Assembly (NCBI GenBank): GCA_000499405.2
Contig: HG738137.1
Span: 13,943,661-14,007,660, forward strand
DNA: 64,000 bases
Reading direction: 5' to 3'
DNA from: Onchocerca volvulus
Taxonomy: Eukaryota; Nematoda; Chromadorea; Rhabditida; Onchocercidae
In this document: positions 38,251 to 51,328 of the stretch, piece after piece
How the letters are laid out: the number at the start of each line of letters is the position of its first letter
Position numbering within the stretch: position 1 is the first letter of the stretch
The notes under the pieces: generated by a model
What the model was told of the DNA's origin: nothing
Databases searched by the model: none
The model's input: only the letters and a program-made list of their open reading frames with translations
Program-made: the position numbers and the translations under genes

Positions 38251-39710
38251 TTATATATGATCTTTTGTATCATTATTTAGTCTGAATGAGAAATAATTTC
38301 TAAGTGAGATTTTTTCCCCCAAAAAAAAAAGAGAAAGAAAGAAAATTACATGGAAAAATTAATCAAATTATTGTTTTTTTAGATAGCTTTTAAAATAATT
38401 GCGCAAGTGTATTTGATGCAGAACAGAATGTAATTTGAATAATGTCACCTAATCAAAAATAAAAACTTAAAAAAAGAAAAAAGTGAAGAAAAAGTTGGAA
38501 AAAATAAAAGCAAAAAAAAGGGAGCAAATCTTTTCTCATTTTAAAAATTTTATAAAGCAAGATAAGTGCCTTCGGAATGAAAATTTTCCTATGCCTATTT
38601 ATACCATCAAAGTAGAAAGATTAGTTTAATTAGTTTGATTTTACTCGTCATCTAAATTCTTCAAATCACAGAATTTCACTTAATTTATTAATTAATACGA
38701 GCCTTTTTTTTCCTTTAGATGGAAACATTTTCCATTTTTCATTTGTTAGCTAAAAATTGAAGATTAAACAATTTTGAAAATTTGCAAATAATCTCTTTTT
38801 TCTTTTTTTTTATTAAGTTCTTATTTAATTGTATAATTTAAACTAACGATAAAATTTTAAACTTGTATGGATAATTGCATCCGTGTGAAATTTTTTCATA
38901 TATGTTAATTACTTTTTTTTTCTTTTGATATTGAAAACTTCGAATATATTAATAATAATAAGTGATTGAAATGGAGAAAAAAGACATAATGAATGAAAAG
39001 GAAGCCTAAAATATATATATTTATATATACTTATTTTTAAATTAATCAAAACGAAATTAATATAAACAAACAAAGGCAAAGCAAAATTTAGATTTTGTTT
39101 ATATTTGAAAACAAAAAAGAAGTAAAAAAAAAAAAACAGAAACAGAAAAGAACGCAAACTTAATTTCAAAAAAATCGAAAAATTGATTGCATTGGTTGGT
39201 TAAGGTATTTTGACTTTTATTATTGGATAAGTATGTTTTGATTTTTTTTTTTTCAGAAATTTTATGATTTTTCTTTTTTGTAAATTTTTTTTTTATATGA
39301 ATTAGAAATTAACAACTTCTAAAAGTTTTTTCGAAAAAAACCCTGAAAAAAAAACAAATTGTCCTATCTCACATCCTTACTCGCATTTTTTTTTTTCAAT
39401 AATAAAAAGTCGGATCATCAACAATTTAGCTGTCACTTGTTCAAAACGAAATGTTTGGATCGATTGACGTTTGAAATGATTGCTTGATAAATCTGATATT
39501 GAAGACTTAATTCGATACCATCATTTATCTCCTCCCCTTATCACTTTTTCTCTCTCCCTGTCTTTCTCTTTTTTTAATGAAAGATTTGATAATTTGAATT
39601 TGTTTCGTTTGATATCTCATCGTTTAAAAATTTTAAATCTATCACAAAATTTAAAAAATTTTTGCTTCGAATTCTTCTTTTTTTTTTTTTTTTTTTTTTT
39701 TTTAAGACAG

Positions 39711-39879
39711 TTAATCATTATTACCGAACACATTATTTTTTGTTATAAAGTAATTAATCACAACTATCAAACATACTGTTTTTGTTATAAAATAATTAAT
39801 CATAATTACTAAACATATTATTTTTGTTTCAAAGCAATACATCGTAATTACTAACGAATTGTTTATACTGCTAAAAAGA
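39711..39879. repeat. 42-bp tandem repeat, four copies
   Basis: Units start at 39711, 39754, 39796 and 39838 with the core TTAATCATAATTACTAAACA and TTTTTGTTATAAA. Divergence rises toward the fourth copy. Preceded by a T tract. Confidence 0.75.
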
Positions 39880-41519
39880 TGTTAAAACAGACAGGTGCTT
39901 ATTTTTAGTCTAAAAATAGATTTCAATAACTTTTAAATTTTTCATTTTCATCTCATTTTCTATCTCCATTTTTGTGAAAAATATAGTTCATTTCAATTTT
40001 TTTTCATTTTTTCTAGTCGAAAGCAAGAGTTAGAATTTTTATGAATATTTCTTGATAATCTATTTTGAAAAATTTTTTTCATGAATTTTTTTAATTGTTA
40101 TGAAATTATGACAATGACAAATCTGATGATCAAATAAATTAAAATAAAATCGATAGCATTATTCAATTTTTTGCAACAATTTCAATGTCTTTCATTTTTT
40201 TTTCCTCTGAGACATTCGTTAAGTTAGTTTCATTGTTATTTTGAAAAATTTTCGTCTCTTTAATTCCATTTAAAAATTTCTCGATTTTTCCATTCTTTTC
40301 TCTTTTACACTTACAACGCCGCTTTTGATACTACAAAAAAAAGAAAAATTGAAGAATCAAAAAAAAAAAAAAAAAGACAAAAAGTTGATTTCAAAATATC
40401 ACTCTTCTTTTTCTTCCCTTTTTTGCCATTACAACAAAGATGGAAAAACGAAATGAACTATTCCTGATCAACAGGACTGAATTTTCCTGAAAAGAAAAGT
40501 TGAATTCAAAAATTGATTTAAAAAAAATTCGATCCAAAACTAATTAAATCGCCCATTTTCTCTTTTTCGATCAAGAAAAAAATTTGAAATTTAGAAGAAT
40601 GAATTTTTCATGTTTAATATTTTATAAGTTATTTGATTATCCTGCAGAAAGCATTTCTGATTATTTTTAATGATTACCCTACTATCTTATGTTTTGCAAA
40701 TTTATCAACAAATTTTATCTTTTGAAAAAAATTTGCTTGCAAATCGATTCACTGATGTGCTAATGGATGAATTTCGAGTAAACATGTTCATATCCCGAAG
40801 CGAGAAAAAATTCATCCTTTTTTTTTAATAATCATACATATATATACATATAGAATTTTTTTCTTATTTCAAATTTCAAAATTGCTTGTTTTATTACATG
40901 CAATGCTGCAATATTGCATTTTTATATTTTCTTATTTTTAATTTTGTAAAAGTTACATAATTTCAGAATAAACATGAGTAATTTTAGTTAATTTAACTAA
41001 AAGAAAAGTTTTAATCAGTTCCAATTTTAAAATAATTCTTAAATTTGGCCAAAAAACATTTGCCCTCATTATTTTATTCTTCTACTTTCTATGAAATATA
41101 TATTCTTGACTGTATATTTTTCAAAATCTTTATTATAAATTAAATAATTACATTTAATCGGTTTTATGAGTGATTTTGTATTATCAAATCGAAGATGAAA
41201 GTGCACAGTAACATACTTTAAGAAATTTGAACCTTCAAGAATCTTTTCTTAGGGTGATATAAAACTTGGACGAGATAATTTTCTTTTTTATAATAAAATT
41301 TTTTTTCACAACAAAAATTGTTTTCAAGATTTTTTTCCTGTCTAAACCTCATTTTTTATTTGCAGTCTTTTTCTTCTTCCTAAAAAAAAGAAATATATAT
41401 ATATATATGTAAATGCTCCTTATTTGTCTTTATAAAATGTTGCAAGTTCTCAACCAATTACTTTCAAATTTTCAAACAACCTTAAGCGCGTGTTTTTAAG
41501 TAGATCGGTAAATAATTCA

Positions 41520-42300
41520 AGCTTTTTCGTTTGTTTTTTGCTTTTTGAGGAATATATTTCGTTTATTTACTGATTTGTGGGAAATGTAGTTGCATCGCAC
41601 AAATGTCGACGTCACAATAGCGTATAATTAAATGTTCTGTTGAAGCAAATTGTGGTTTACCTTTCTGACTTCTAATATTAAGTCGTATCATAGATTGCCT
41701 CTTTGACATAAATTTCGTTGTTTATTTTGACACTGCTTTTCAAGTTATTATCCATTAATTTGGATTTTGACATAATGTTGCATTTAAATAGGCGCGTGTT
41801 TCCTTCTTTTTTTAATGATATCTCCGTAAAGATAAATATGTTTCTCCAAAATGCTCCGATTAACAAACAAACATAAGAATAAACAGATTTCCCATAAAAA
41901 GCGACTAACAAATGAATGACAAAACATGTTTCTCGCAAAACTCTCCAATTAACAGATAAACAAAGAGAGATCAACTAATCATAAGGTGACATATTGGAAA
42001 TTAGAAGAGGAAGAATCCCGAAAGGATTTAAAAGGTTCGGATTTTGGGGCAGAACGCAATTTAAGCTTTTCGTTTATTTTGATTTGTAAGAGAAGTAGTT
42101 CGTTTAGTTTTTGATTTGTAGAGAATATAGCTGCATCACAGAAATGTCGAAATCCTGATAATATATAATGAAATGTTTTCTTGAAGCAATCTATGAATTA
42201 CCTCTTCTTAGGCTAATATTACTTCTAATATTAAGTGGTATCTTGATTATCTCTTTGTCGTAAATGTTCAATATTCATTTTGACACTGTTTCAGATTTTT
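41520..42300. repeat. Tandem duplication with about 545-bp period
   Basis: Blocks 41520-41770 and 42050-42300 share TTTCGTTTATT, GCATCGCAC/GCATCACAG, GAAATG, TTGAAGCAA, CTTCTAATATTAAGT and TTTTGACACTG in the same order. Between them lies the AAACATGTTT block (41922) and CCCGAAAGGATTTAAAAGG (42017). Confidence 0.7.
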
Positions 42301-42835
42301 ACCTATTGATTTGAAAATTTGACGCAACGTTACATTCGAATAGGCACGCTATTTTTGTATCGATATACTTAATTTTTTTTATCTGTCACACTTGTGACAA
42401 ATAAAAGTAGGTAAGCAGATCAATCTATTAACCACGCTTGCTTTCTGCAAAGTGGACATAGCCTTCAGTACGCAACGCTCAGTAATCTGGCAAAGTATAT
42501 TTATTCCAATGTAACGCTGTCAAATTTTCAAAGCAATAGATAAAAAAATTTTGAACAAACGAACATTTACGATTGTTAGTATCTTTTAATACCACATATA
42601 TTTTTTTACAGTAGGAAATAGTTGAACAATTCAATTGAGCAATTTCTAGTAAAAAACTTTTGGAGATTTAAGATTTTGACCGATGAACATTTACAATTTT
42701 TAGCAACTAACCATATATAATTTTTTGCAATAGCAACAGTCCAACAATTCAATTGAGCAGTTTCGAAGTCAACTTTAGGTTCAGTCAAAAGTCGAGAGCA
42801 GTTCTGGTGCTATCTATCAGCTTTAGTTCATCCAA

Positions 42836-44330
42836 ATGACGTCTCGCAAAAGACCAAACTTAAGTCGTTGTACTCGCACTACGGAAACACGACGACGATT
42901 CACTTCAATTCAAACTGAAGAAGAACGGGCATCAGCATACAAGCGAACAAGACAATGAATGGCTCAAATGCGAGCAGAATGACGTGATTCAGACTTGAGG
43001 ATGCACGGTTGCGAATGTGTCGATTGTGTTCTACAGCTTCAAATCTGCTTCGTTTTAAATAAAATGAACGCGGCAGGCTGAGAATAGCTGAAAAACGTCA
43101 TCGAGAAATAGGAGATCAGCGTCAAACACAACTCCGAAACACAACACGGAGCTGTGTTCAGCAATCACTAGATTACAATAGTCATGCATTTCGATACAAC
43201 TGATGATTGTAATGACGTGCATCCAGCTGATGATTATAATTTCAATCGCATGTCCTCTCGGTACTATGCCTGGAGTATATCCTCATTGCAACTCTGAAAT
43301 TTGATTAAGAAACGAAAGGAATATGTTGCACCGTCAGAAAAATTAAACTTGGTGAACCACCAGAGTCATTAAAAACATTGCTCCGGATATACTGCCAAAT
43401 TGAAGCGATTCTTATCTAAAATCAGGAAATAGAACTCATGTTTCCAAATGAAGTGGTTCAGCGCAGAAATTGTGACAACACAGAGTACAAATTTACATAA
43501 AATCGGCTCCCTGCTTCCATTGCAAGATGATCAACATAAATGTTTACAAATGTATTTCATTGGTGAGAGCAATGATGAATTGAATGCACGTTGTGGAATT
43601 CATACCGACATAAAAAGATCCCTAGTTTCTCCAAAGCAACAGCTTGTTCATGAAAAAAACAATTTAGTACGTTTGTTCGAAACAGCAATTAACATGTGTC
43701 ATGTGTGTCGCCACCTGACACACATGACACACACAAGATTAGTTATTCATGCTATCAAAGCACCTGCTGGAGAACATGCACGGCGATTCAATTTTTTAGC
43801 TATAGATGAAATAGCAGTTGTTATATTCGGAGATCAATTCCAATCTAGTGATATTATTTTTCACGAGATGACGAAATTTGCAGAAACTCATCGATGCTAT
43901 CATGCTCTGCAATATCCAATCATTTTTTAAGATGGTGCCGATGGATATCACTTCAACGTTAAGGTGATGATTCCAGTCAGTGACGAAGAAACGAATAACA
44001 AATGCAGCGCAATGAACTATTATTCATATCGATTAATGATTTGAGGGAATGAAGAAAATCACATTTTGAAATGCCGTCAGTTGTTTGATTAATATATCAT
44101 AAATATGTAAATTAAAAAAAAAATCGGAAAAAACCACTTTTTGGTTTTTTAACAACTAACATTGGAACACTAACAATTTTGCCATCTTCATATGCAGGTA
44201 GTCCGCGTCAGATGCGTGAGTAAGCTCAAGATACAATCACTTATGTTCATCGTTACTGGCGTCCAGACTTATTCATTGATTCGCATGCAATCCAGCTTGG
44301 GACGATACACAAAACCACTTACTATCTCTA
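42836..44330 (+). pseudogene. Helitron replication-initiator N-terminal region, broken
   Basis: Starts at ATG 42836 (MTSRKRPNLSRCTRTTETRR), then in-frame stops. The best part, 43448-43930, reads KIGSLLPLQDDQHKCLQMYF, DELNARCGIHTDIKRS, APAGEHARRFN, VVIFGDQFQ and ETHRCYHALQYPIIF, the Helitron-like N domain that precedes the HUH nuclease. After a stop it continues DGADGYHFNVKV and CSAMNYYSYRLMI. At 44157-44320 another frame gives LPSSYAGSPRQM and DTITYVHRYWRPDLFID, the stretch leading to the Rep catalytic motifs, which are themselves missing. At least seven stops, frameshifts and a palindromic insertion at 43695 mean it is dead. Rep would nick and join DNA in rolling-circle transposition. Confidence 0.85.
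43695..43731. repeat. 15-bp perfect palindrome inside Rep pseudogene
   Basis: TGTGTCATGTGTGTC (43695-43709), a 7-base loop, then GACACACATGACACA (43717-43731). It interrupts the Rep-side frame where homologues have unrelated residues. Confidence 0.9.
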
Positions 44331-44644
44331 TCACACAAGACACAAAAAACCTCAGACTTTTTGCTGATCTAGCTTAATCACAAGAGCAAGAATCAGATCA
44401 AATTACAAAGTATCAGTTTTCTTCCCCAGCACTAGAAACATTGGCTTTTTCTTTTCTTTTTTTCTGCCTAACGAGACTGAGCTACATGTGTATAAAAATA
44501 TGCGCGTATTCGAATGCAACGTTGTGTTAAAATTTCAAAGCAATAATAAGAACTCCGATATCTAAGATTTTGAACTAATATAATGCGTGTGTTTAAGAAC
44601 TTTCAGAAATTTAAGATTTTGAACAAATGAACATTGAAATTTTT

Positions 44645-44650
<6 letters not shown>

Positions 44651-44676
<26 letters not shown>

Positions 44677-44760
44677 ATGATGATTGATCATTAACCTCAG
44701 AAAGCAAAAAATATATATATATGTATATCTATATATATGTATATATATATATATATATAT
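44651..44760. repeat. (TA)n microsatellites
   Basis: Two TA tracts (44651-44676 and 44711-44760, the second interrupted by TG and TC) around a short unique spacer, at the right edge of the Helitron complex. Confidence 0.9.
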
Positions 44761-47356
44761 GCAAAAAAATAATATATAAATATGACCCCCCTAATATTAC
44801 ATATATATATAATATTCATTTATTACGTATACTTTTTTCAATGTTAATTATTCAAAAATTTATATTAAAAATAATTTGACTAAATATTTTCGCCTTTTTT
44901 TTTGCATTTCTAATTATTTTCAAAATAATGCCAACAAAATAAATTGCTTTTTCTTTCTTTTTGCTTTAATTTATATAAATATTTAAATTCTGAAACATAC
45001 TGAAATAGTTTCATTTTCTGAAAATTATATGTTTGCATAATCTACAAAACTTTCAATGCTTAGTTTTTAAAAAAAAACCAGCTTGCACTTTGTATTTTTA
45101 AAAATCTTTAAAAACAAATATGAATATTTTATACACATAAATTACACTAACTTATTTTGATGAACAAACGAAAAGTGAAATCAAACAATTCAATAATTCT
45201 TCAGTTTACTTATTTTATGTATTCCCAATTATTTTCAAATCAGAACGAATATGTCAAATGATTTTTTTTTTCACTTTTTTTTTTCTTCTTTTCAAGCTCT
45301 AACGAAAAGAGCTTTGTTTTCTCTTTTCCTTTTTTATTTGCTCATGTTTTATGCTTAATTAATATTCTCTTTATTTGTTATGTCATTAATGAACTGAAGC
45401 ATAAATTAGCAAATTATATAGTGTATGGTATGAAAAATAAATATACTCATTCACTCATAGGCTTCAAAATTTTGCCTTTTCCTTTTCTTGGCTTTTTTAA
45501 GGCCCTTTTCTTTGCTTAATTTTTATTTTTAAAACTTATTCTATATTTTCTCACTGTTGGTTATATACTTTTTTTTTGCTATTTTTAGTAAATTTTGAAA
45601 ATAAAATTTCAGCTAACTTAAAAATTCCTTCTTTTCATAAGTTTTTGGCATTTTTCACTCCCTAATGTATACTTTTATTGTTGATGATGAAGTATGTAAA
45701 TATGTAAGATGTGAAATTTTGTTTTCATTCATTGCTTCTTCATCTTCTCAATATCCTTGTCTCTCATTGTTACAGTATCCTCATAGCATGTATATATAGA
45801 TTTTTTTATTCAATATACAAATTGATTCTACTAATTACACTATTTAAATATTTGAATTAATTAAGTAAATTAAATGATGAGAAATATTAATGAATAGTTC
45901 TGCAGATTTTTTTTTTTTTTTGAGTTATTTTTCAGTTAATTTATGTCACTTTTTTCTTCTTTTATTCTACCAAATTTTACAGAAATTAATTTTGGAAAAT
46001 GAAAATACTATCAAATAGATAAGCCAAAGAATTATTGAATAACGATATGTTAAGTTTAAATTCATCTAAGTAAAAAATTATTCATTTACCCAACTGATAG
46101 GTAATCAATTTGTTTAAGTAAACTACTCAAGTATTTACTACTCATTTACTTAAAATATTTTTTATCCATTTAGTTGAATAAAAAAGTTTTGGGAGAAAAA
46201 AAGGGAAACAATAAAAAAGAAAGAAAAACTTAACTAATAACATGCAACGAAAGCAATTACAAGTTAGATTCAAATTCACACAAATAAAAAAGTACTGATT
46301 TACTTAACTAATAGGTGATGAGTTTATCTAAGTAATCTTACTCATTTATCTAAATATTCAGTACTCATTTGCCAAAAATATTCTTTACCCATTCAGTTAA
46401 GCAAATAAAAATTTTGGGAGAAAAAAAAGAAAAAGATTAGGTGAAGGAGAAAATAAAAAAGCTTAAATGATTACATTCTGGACGAAAATTGTTACGAGAG
46501 GTGATAAAGAAATGAAATGACACCAATTAAACATCTCATTAAAACATGTCTTCTGTTATTATCAAAATTAAGATATGTCATGATGTCATGATGATATCAT
46601 GAAGGAAATAGATTGATAGATGAATGAATTGCTAGATAAAGCACTTCCTGTTTACAAAGTTGATAGAAAAAATGATAGACAAAATTATACTTCAAAATTT
46701 TTACCAATCTTACACTTGCTGTTTTTATTGTTAATTGATAAAGAGTATTACATCTGTTGTTTTTTAAAATTTTCTGGAAAATAAAAGTATTGATGAGAAA
46801 AAAAAAAAACAAAACAAAGCAAAAAAAAAAACGAATTCATTCTATCACGCAAATATAAAACCGCAAACTTTTTTTCTCATTAATTAAAAATTTATGCATG
46901 CAATACATGGTTGTAATGATTTTTTTTTTCATCTATTTATTTTTATTTATATTCGCCTTCTTCTTTTTCTGATTTTAATCTTTTTTAACTTTTTTTTTAA
47001 AATAAACAAAAATATCAATGGAAAAAATTTTGATTTTTCACTCAAATATAAAAGAACAATTTTCGTTTATATATATATATATATGTATACACAATTACGA
47101 TAATTTCTTATTTTTGTTCCATTTGTTTTTTGTTTTTTATTTCATGCAACTTTTTTTTAAAAATAAAAACATCAGTGATTAAAAATTTTATTTTTTCATA
47201 CAAATATAAAAGCACGAATTTTCTCCACTAAATAAAAATGTATACACCCACAGAATTACATTATTTTTTTTTTAAATTCATTTTTTTAATCGTTTTTTCA
47301 GTTTTGCCTATTTGTTTTTTTATTTTTGTTTATTTTTTAAATTTTTTGATAAAATA
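44761..47356. other. Intergenic region upstream of the HRGF gene
   Basis: AT-rich with one diverged tandem duplication (46074-46440). No gene recognised. The 5' UTR and promoter of the gene at 47357 should be at its right end; no clear motif. Confidence 0.55.
46074..46440. repeat. Diverged tandem duplication with about 217-bp period
   Basis: Blocks near 46074-46205 and 46291-46430 share CTGATAGGT/CTAATAGGT, TACTCATTTA, CCATTTAGTTGA/CCATTCAGTTAA and TTTTGGGAGAAAAAAA in order. Confidence 0.6.
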
Positions 47357-50300
47357 ATGACGGAAACAAATACAAGTGATGATACGACACAAGAACAAAA
47401 AGATCCAAGTTCACATCGTGGATTCAGCCAAAAAGTTCGAGGAATCTTATTGGAATCACAATCGACCACGGCAGATAAGTTACCTGTAAGAAATTTGCTA
47501 ATTTTAAATTAATGATATTTTTGTACTATACGAACGGTATCGAATATTTCATATAAAATTCCGAATATATTTCAACTAATAAATGAAATAATCATTCAAA
47601 TGAGAAAAAAAAAGTGAGATATTTCAATAGAATTTATAAAATTCAAGAAAAAAATATATAATTTGAAATTGATAACCAATAATTTTTATTCTATCAACAT
47701 ATATTTTTTATTAATATAATGTGATCTATTAACATAGATTTGCTATTATTAATGCGATAATTCTATGAATTCAAAAATTGCAACGATTGCAATTATTTTT
47801 TTTTTTTTTAATAAAATGAATAAATGAATTAAAATAATTAATTCATAGGAATATATTACTTCTTCCCATTACATCATTCAGTGATAACAACCAGTATCAA
47901 TTGTTATCGTCAGCAGTAATTTTATTTTACTGATATTTAAAAAAAAAAAAAAAAATAGTGGTTTTATTGCATGAAGATATTTTTCAATTATTCATTCAAT
48001 TTCTCCATTAAATTTATCGATCGATTTTCTTTTTGAAATTGAAATCAGTTCTCAGTTTTTGGATATTTGGATATTAATCAATTAAAATAAATACTGACTT
48101 TATTCATCGCTTGATAAAAATGTTAAAATAAGGAAATCTTAGTTGCTTATTTCGTTTTGTAATTCAGATATTCATCTCATTTTTCATTTTTCATTCTTGA
48201 TTTTCGATTCGTTTCAACTAACAAAAAACATTTACATATTTTTAAATTAATTTAACTAATTGAATTTTCTAATTTTTTCCTACAAATTTTATTTCAATTT
48301 TATTGCAGAATATACCGCACAAAAATGTCAAAATAGATGGTCAAACAGCAGCACCACATCGTGGTTTTAATGAAAAAGCACGCGAAGTGTTATTAGATCG
48401 AAAAAGTCCAGGTATTATTGATTAATAATTTGTTGTAAAATAAAAAAAGTCCAGAAATCATTGATCAATAATTTATCATAAAATATATCTTATAAAATAA
48501 ATGTAACTTCAGGATATCATTATGTATCATGACTTTGTATGACACGAAAAAATAAGTAAAATAATCTGATTATCCAAAATTATTTATTGATAATTAATTT
48601 ATAATATAATTACTGTCAAATTGTAATTATAACATTCGACTAATCAAAATTGTTGTCAGGAAAATTTTCATTATCATTGTAACAGCTATAATAATAATAC
48701 CAATTGTAGCTAGTAATGCTAATACTGCAAATCAATTTAGCATGTTACAATTTAAACTAGTCAAATTACATTGGAATCATTAATTTTCATAAAATTGATT
48801 TTTCTTTTTCGAAATTCTTTTATAAAATTAAATTGCTGAAATGAAAATTTTTTTTCACCACAACAATAATAACAAATAATTACTACGACAATATGCACAG
48901 TATTGTTATTAAATATTGCATATCGATTTAAATATCACAATTTAAGGTAGTTAAACCAGATTAGATTCTTTTTTATTTGGCGAAAATTGAAATCTAGCAA
49001 TTCATAGCTTCTATTAGACTGAAAATGATGGAATTTCATTTACAATAGATAAAAATTATCTTAATTTCCTATTTTTTTAGAACATTTTCTCTTTTTCTTT
49101 CTTTTTTTTCTTTTGCTCTTCCCGATTTTTAAAAATTCATTAGCGTTTTGTTTTCAAGATGTTTGTTTTCGGAAATTTTGCGATGAAAGAAAAAATTGCT
49201 TTCTTCTCGAACAATTATGTCAAATTCATCGAAAACTGAGTGATTTCAAATTTGATTTAAATTCCATTTAGATCCATTTTTTTCCCTTTCATAGATAATA
49301 CAATTTAATTTTTGCTAAACTTGAAGCAAAAAAGCAGAAAAAATATGAAATAAGAATAGAAAGAATAGAAAAAAGGAAAAGAAGTGAAGCGAAAGATAAT
49401 AATTTGATAGATTGAATGTTTATCATCTTAATTAATTTCTTTTTTAGTAATTCATTACTATCGATTAATTCAAATTAGAATTTTTTACGATTTTTCTTTT
49501 TGACTTTTAAGAGAGCAAAAAAAGAAAATTGTTTACATTTTACAAGAAAACAACATTTCTTTCAATTTTTTCTTTTTTATTATTTTTACTATTTTTCGTT
49601 TATCATGGTGAATTTTTAATGAAGCGTAAAATTGAACTTAATACTTCAAAAATGATTCAAAATATTTTCATCAGAAAATGGCTAATATTTTTCAATATGG
49701 CAATATACAAATTTACTCAAACTTTCAGTTAACTATATCAAATTTATAAATTCAAACGAAGTAAATCACTTAGAAAATCACTAGTTTCTCTTATTTTTTT
49801 TTTTTTTTTTAGAAATTTTCATACTTTAAAAATTATTTACCATCAAATGATTGTGAGATTTGTATAATCCGAAGTTTTTTTCTTAGTTTTTCCTTTCAGT
49901 GTTCTTGAGATTTCAATTCATCAAGTTTTTATAAAATGTGACAAATCATTGTTTAAACCAAGAAAGAGAAAATCTTGACTAAAGTTTTTCAATAACTACA
50001 TTGTTATTTCTACTGAAGTGTTTTATTTTCGTCATCGAAACATTTAGGATTATCCATCAAAACAATAAAGTTATTCATTGAAAATATTTATCGGAACAAT
50101 AAAACTGTTTATCAAAATAGTAAGGCAATTTATTGAAACAATAATATTATAATAACTTTAAATATTTATTAAAACGACGAAACGCCATTACATCACTAAA
50201 ATAATTCGAATATTTTGTCAAATAATATCATCAAATAACAACAGTATTAAATATTTTAAAAATACACGTTATTTATCACGTACTATCGTAATATCACGTG

Positions 50301-50992
50301 ATATATTAGAAATACTACGTGATCAATTTATCAATTTCTATTTCTTAAATGAACAAAAAAAGAAAAAAAAAAGAAAGACAAAGTGTTAAATTATTTAAAT
50401 TAATGGGATATCATTCCATAGGAGTTTTTAAAATGTCAGCGTAATCATTATTTTATTATTTTTGAACTTTCCTCTTTTTTTTTTTTTTCATTTGTTTCAA
50501 ATAAGTCTCTCCATAATGAATTATGCATATGATATAATGTTAATTTTTCATAAAATAAACAAAGAAAAATAGTCGACTTAAAAGACTGACTAAGAATTAA
50601 TTAAAACAAGTTTGAAAAAAAAAAAAAAAAACGAAAAAAAGTAAATTGATATATTTCTCTGAATATATATATAGTTGAATTTCAAACTACTTTTTATCTT
50701 TTTTTTTTTCTTTTTTGAATTATAACATTGTTTCATGAGACGGAAAAAAAGTGAAAAACGAAAAATTAATTGAACCAAAAGATTTAATAAAAATTTTACA
50801 GAAATAATTCTGAATAATCAAACAAATAAATTAAATTCCATTAAATTCAACATATATTAAATTCAATTAAATTTGACCAATTTTTCACTCCTTATTTATT
50901 CAAAAAAAAAAAAAAAAATTTTAATTACATTCATTTCAGGTACACCTACATCCAAAGTAAAAGGCAGTGAAAAAATACGACATCTGCTTTGA
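47357..50992 (+). CDS. Small 94-residue protein with repeated HRGF motif
   Basis: Three exons, 47357-47485, 48309-48411 and 50940-50992 (TGA at 50990), in phase; 94 residues. I do not recognise the family. The protein is hydrophilic with no signal peptide or membrane segment. It holds two copies of one motif: HRGFSQKVRGILLES (20-34) and HRGFNEKAREVLLDR (60-74); the C-terminus, SEKIRHLL (87-94), looks like a third, shortened copy. The pattern is HRGF-x-[QE]-K-x-R-x-[IV]-LL, likely an amphipathic helix or a docking motif. Splice signals are strong (CCT/GTAAGA; TTGCAG; TTTCAG) and the repeat spans two exons, which argues for a real gene despite its size. The second intron is 2.5 kb. It could be one isoform of a longer gene. 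Function is not inferred. Confidence 0.75.
50051..50150. repeat. 20-bp degenerate tandem repeat
   Basis: Four to five units like TTTATCGGAACAATAAAACT inside the second intron of the small gene; units at about 50051, 50087, 50107 and 50127. Confidence 0.55.
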
Positions 50993-51328
50993 TCTTGGTT
51001 ATTTGCATTTTTTCATAATATCATTGTTATCATTTTAAAAATCGGAATATATGAATGTAGCAAAAACAAGTTAGATTCAAGTTAAATATAGTGCATTATA
51101 CTTCATTTTTAGCAAAAAAATTTTAAAGATAAATTTAAATATCAACAAAAATAACTAAAAAAAAAAAATTTTTTTTTTATTGATTAATTATTTATTTCAC
51201 TTTTACCTTTTTTTTTAAATTAAATAGTCATTACTATACTATAATGCAACAGCAGAAAAATTTTTTGAGTTACGAATGTCAGAAGTGATTAAGAATAACT
51301 CGGATATTTTGATGAAATTATTAAAAAG
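50993..51328 (+). other. 3' region of the HRGF gene
   Basis: AT-rich, presumably 3' UTR. The AATAAA nearest downstream that I can see is at about 51416, beyond the hairpin at 51329. Confidence 0.35.

Larger units (their letters stand above)
35106..41394. other. Gene-poor AT-rich region
   Basis: Dominated by poly-A/T, short tandem repeats (36755, 37530, 39711) and degenerate ATTATC text. No open frame here has protein-like composition and no RNA gene was seen. Confidence 0.6.
41395..44665. mobile_element. Nested Helitron complex
   Basis: Plus-oriented 5'-region sequence at 41395-41500 and again at 42290-42410 (ACGCAACGTTACATTCGAATA, hairpin 42378-42405); minus-oriented copies at about 42500-42640, 42660-42720 and 44490-44665 (GTTCATTTGTTCAAAATC when read on the minus strand). 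Inside are a tandem duplication (41520-42300) and a Rep-side pseudogene (42836-44330, +). No intact 3' end with CTAG was located. I read it as one autonomous Helitron remnant with further family copies inserted in or next to it. Confidence 0.6.

Noticed and set aside
44192..44377. Open frame starting MQVVRVRCVSKLK
   Set aside because: The neighbouring frame gives GSPRQM and RPDLFID, matching Helitron Rep, so this frame is a shadow.
46597..46812. Minus-strand 71-codon frame with a possible acceptor at 46770
   Set aside because: Phe/Leu/Lys-rich, no donor giving a continuous product and no link to the orphan exon at 51501.
50291..50304. ATATCACGTGATAT, a palindrome containing the TCACGTGA E-box
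   Set aside because: A single copy inside a 2.5-kb AT-rich intron; chance occurrence is likely and nothing around it supports regulation.
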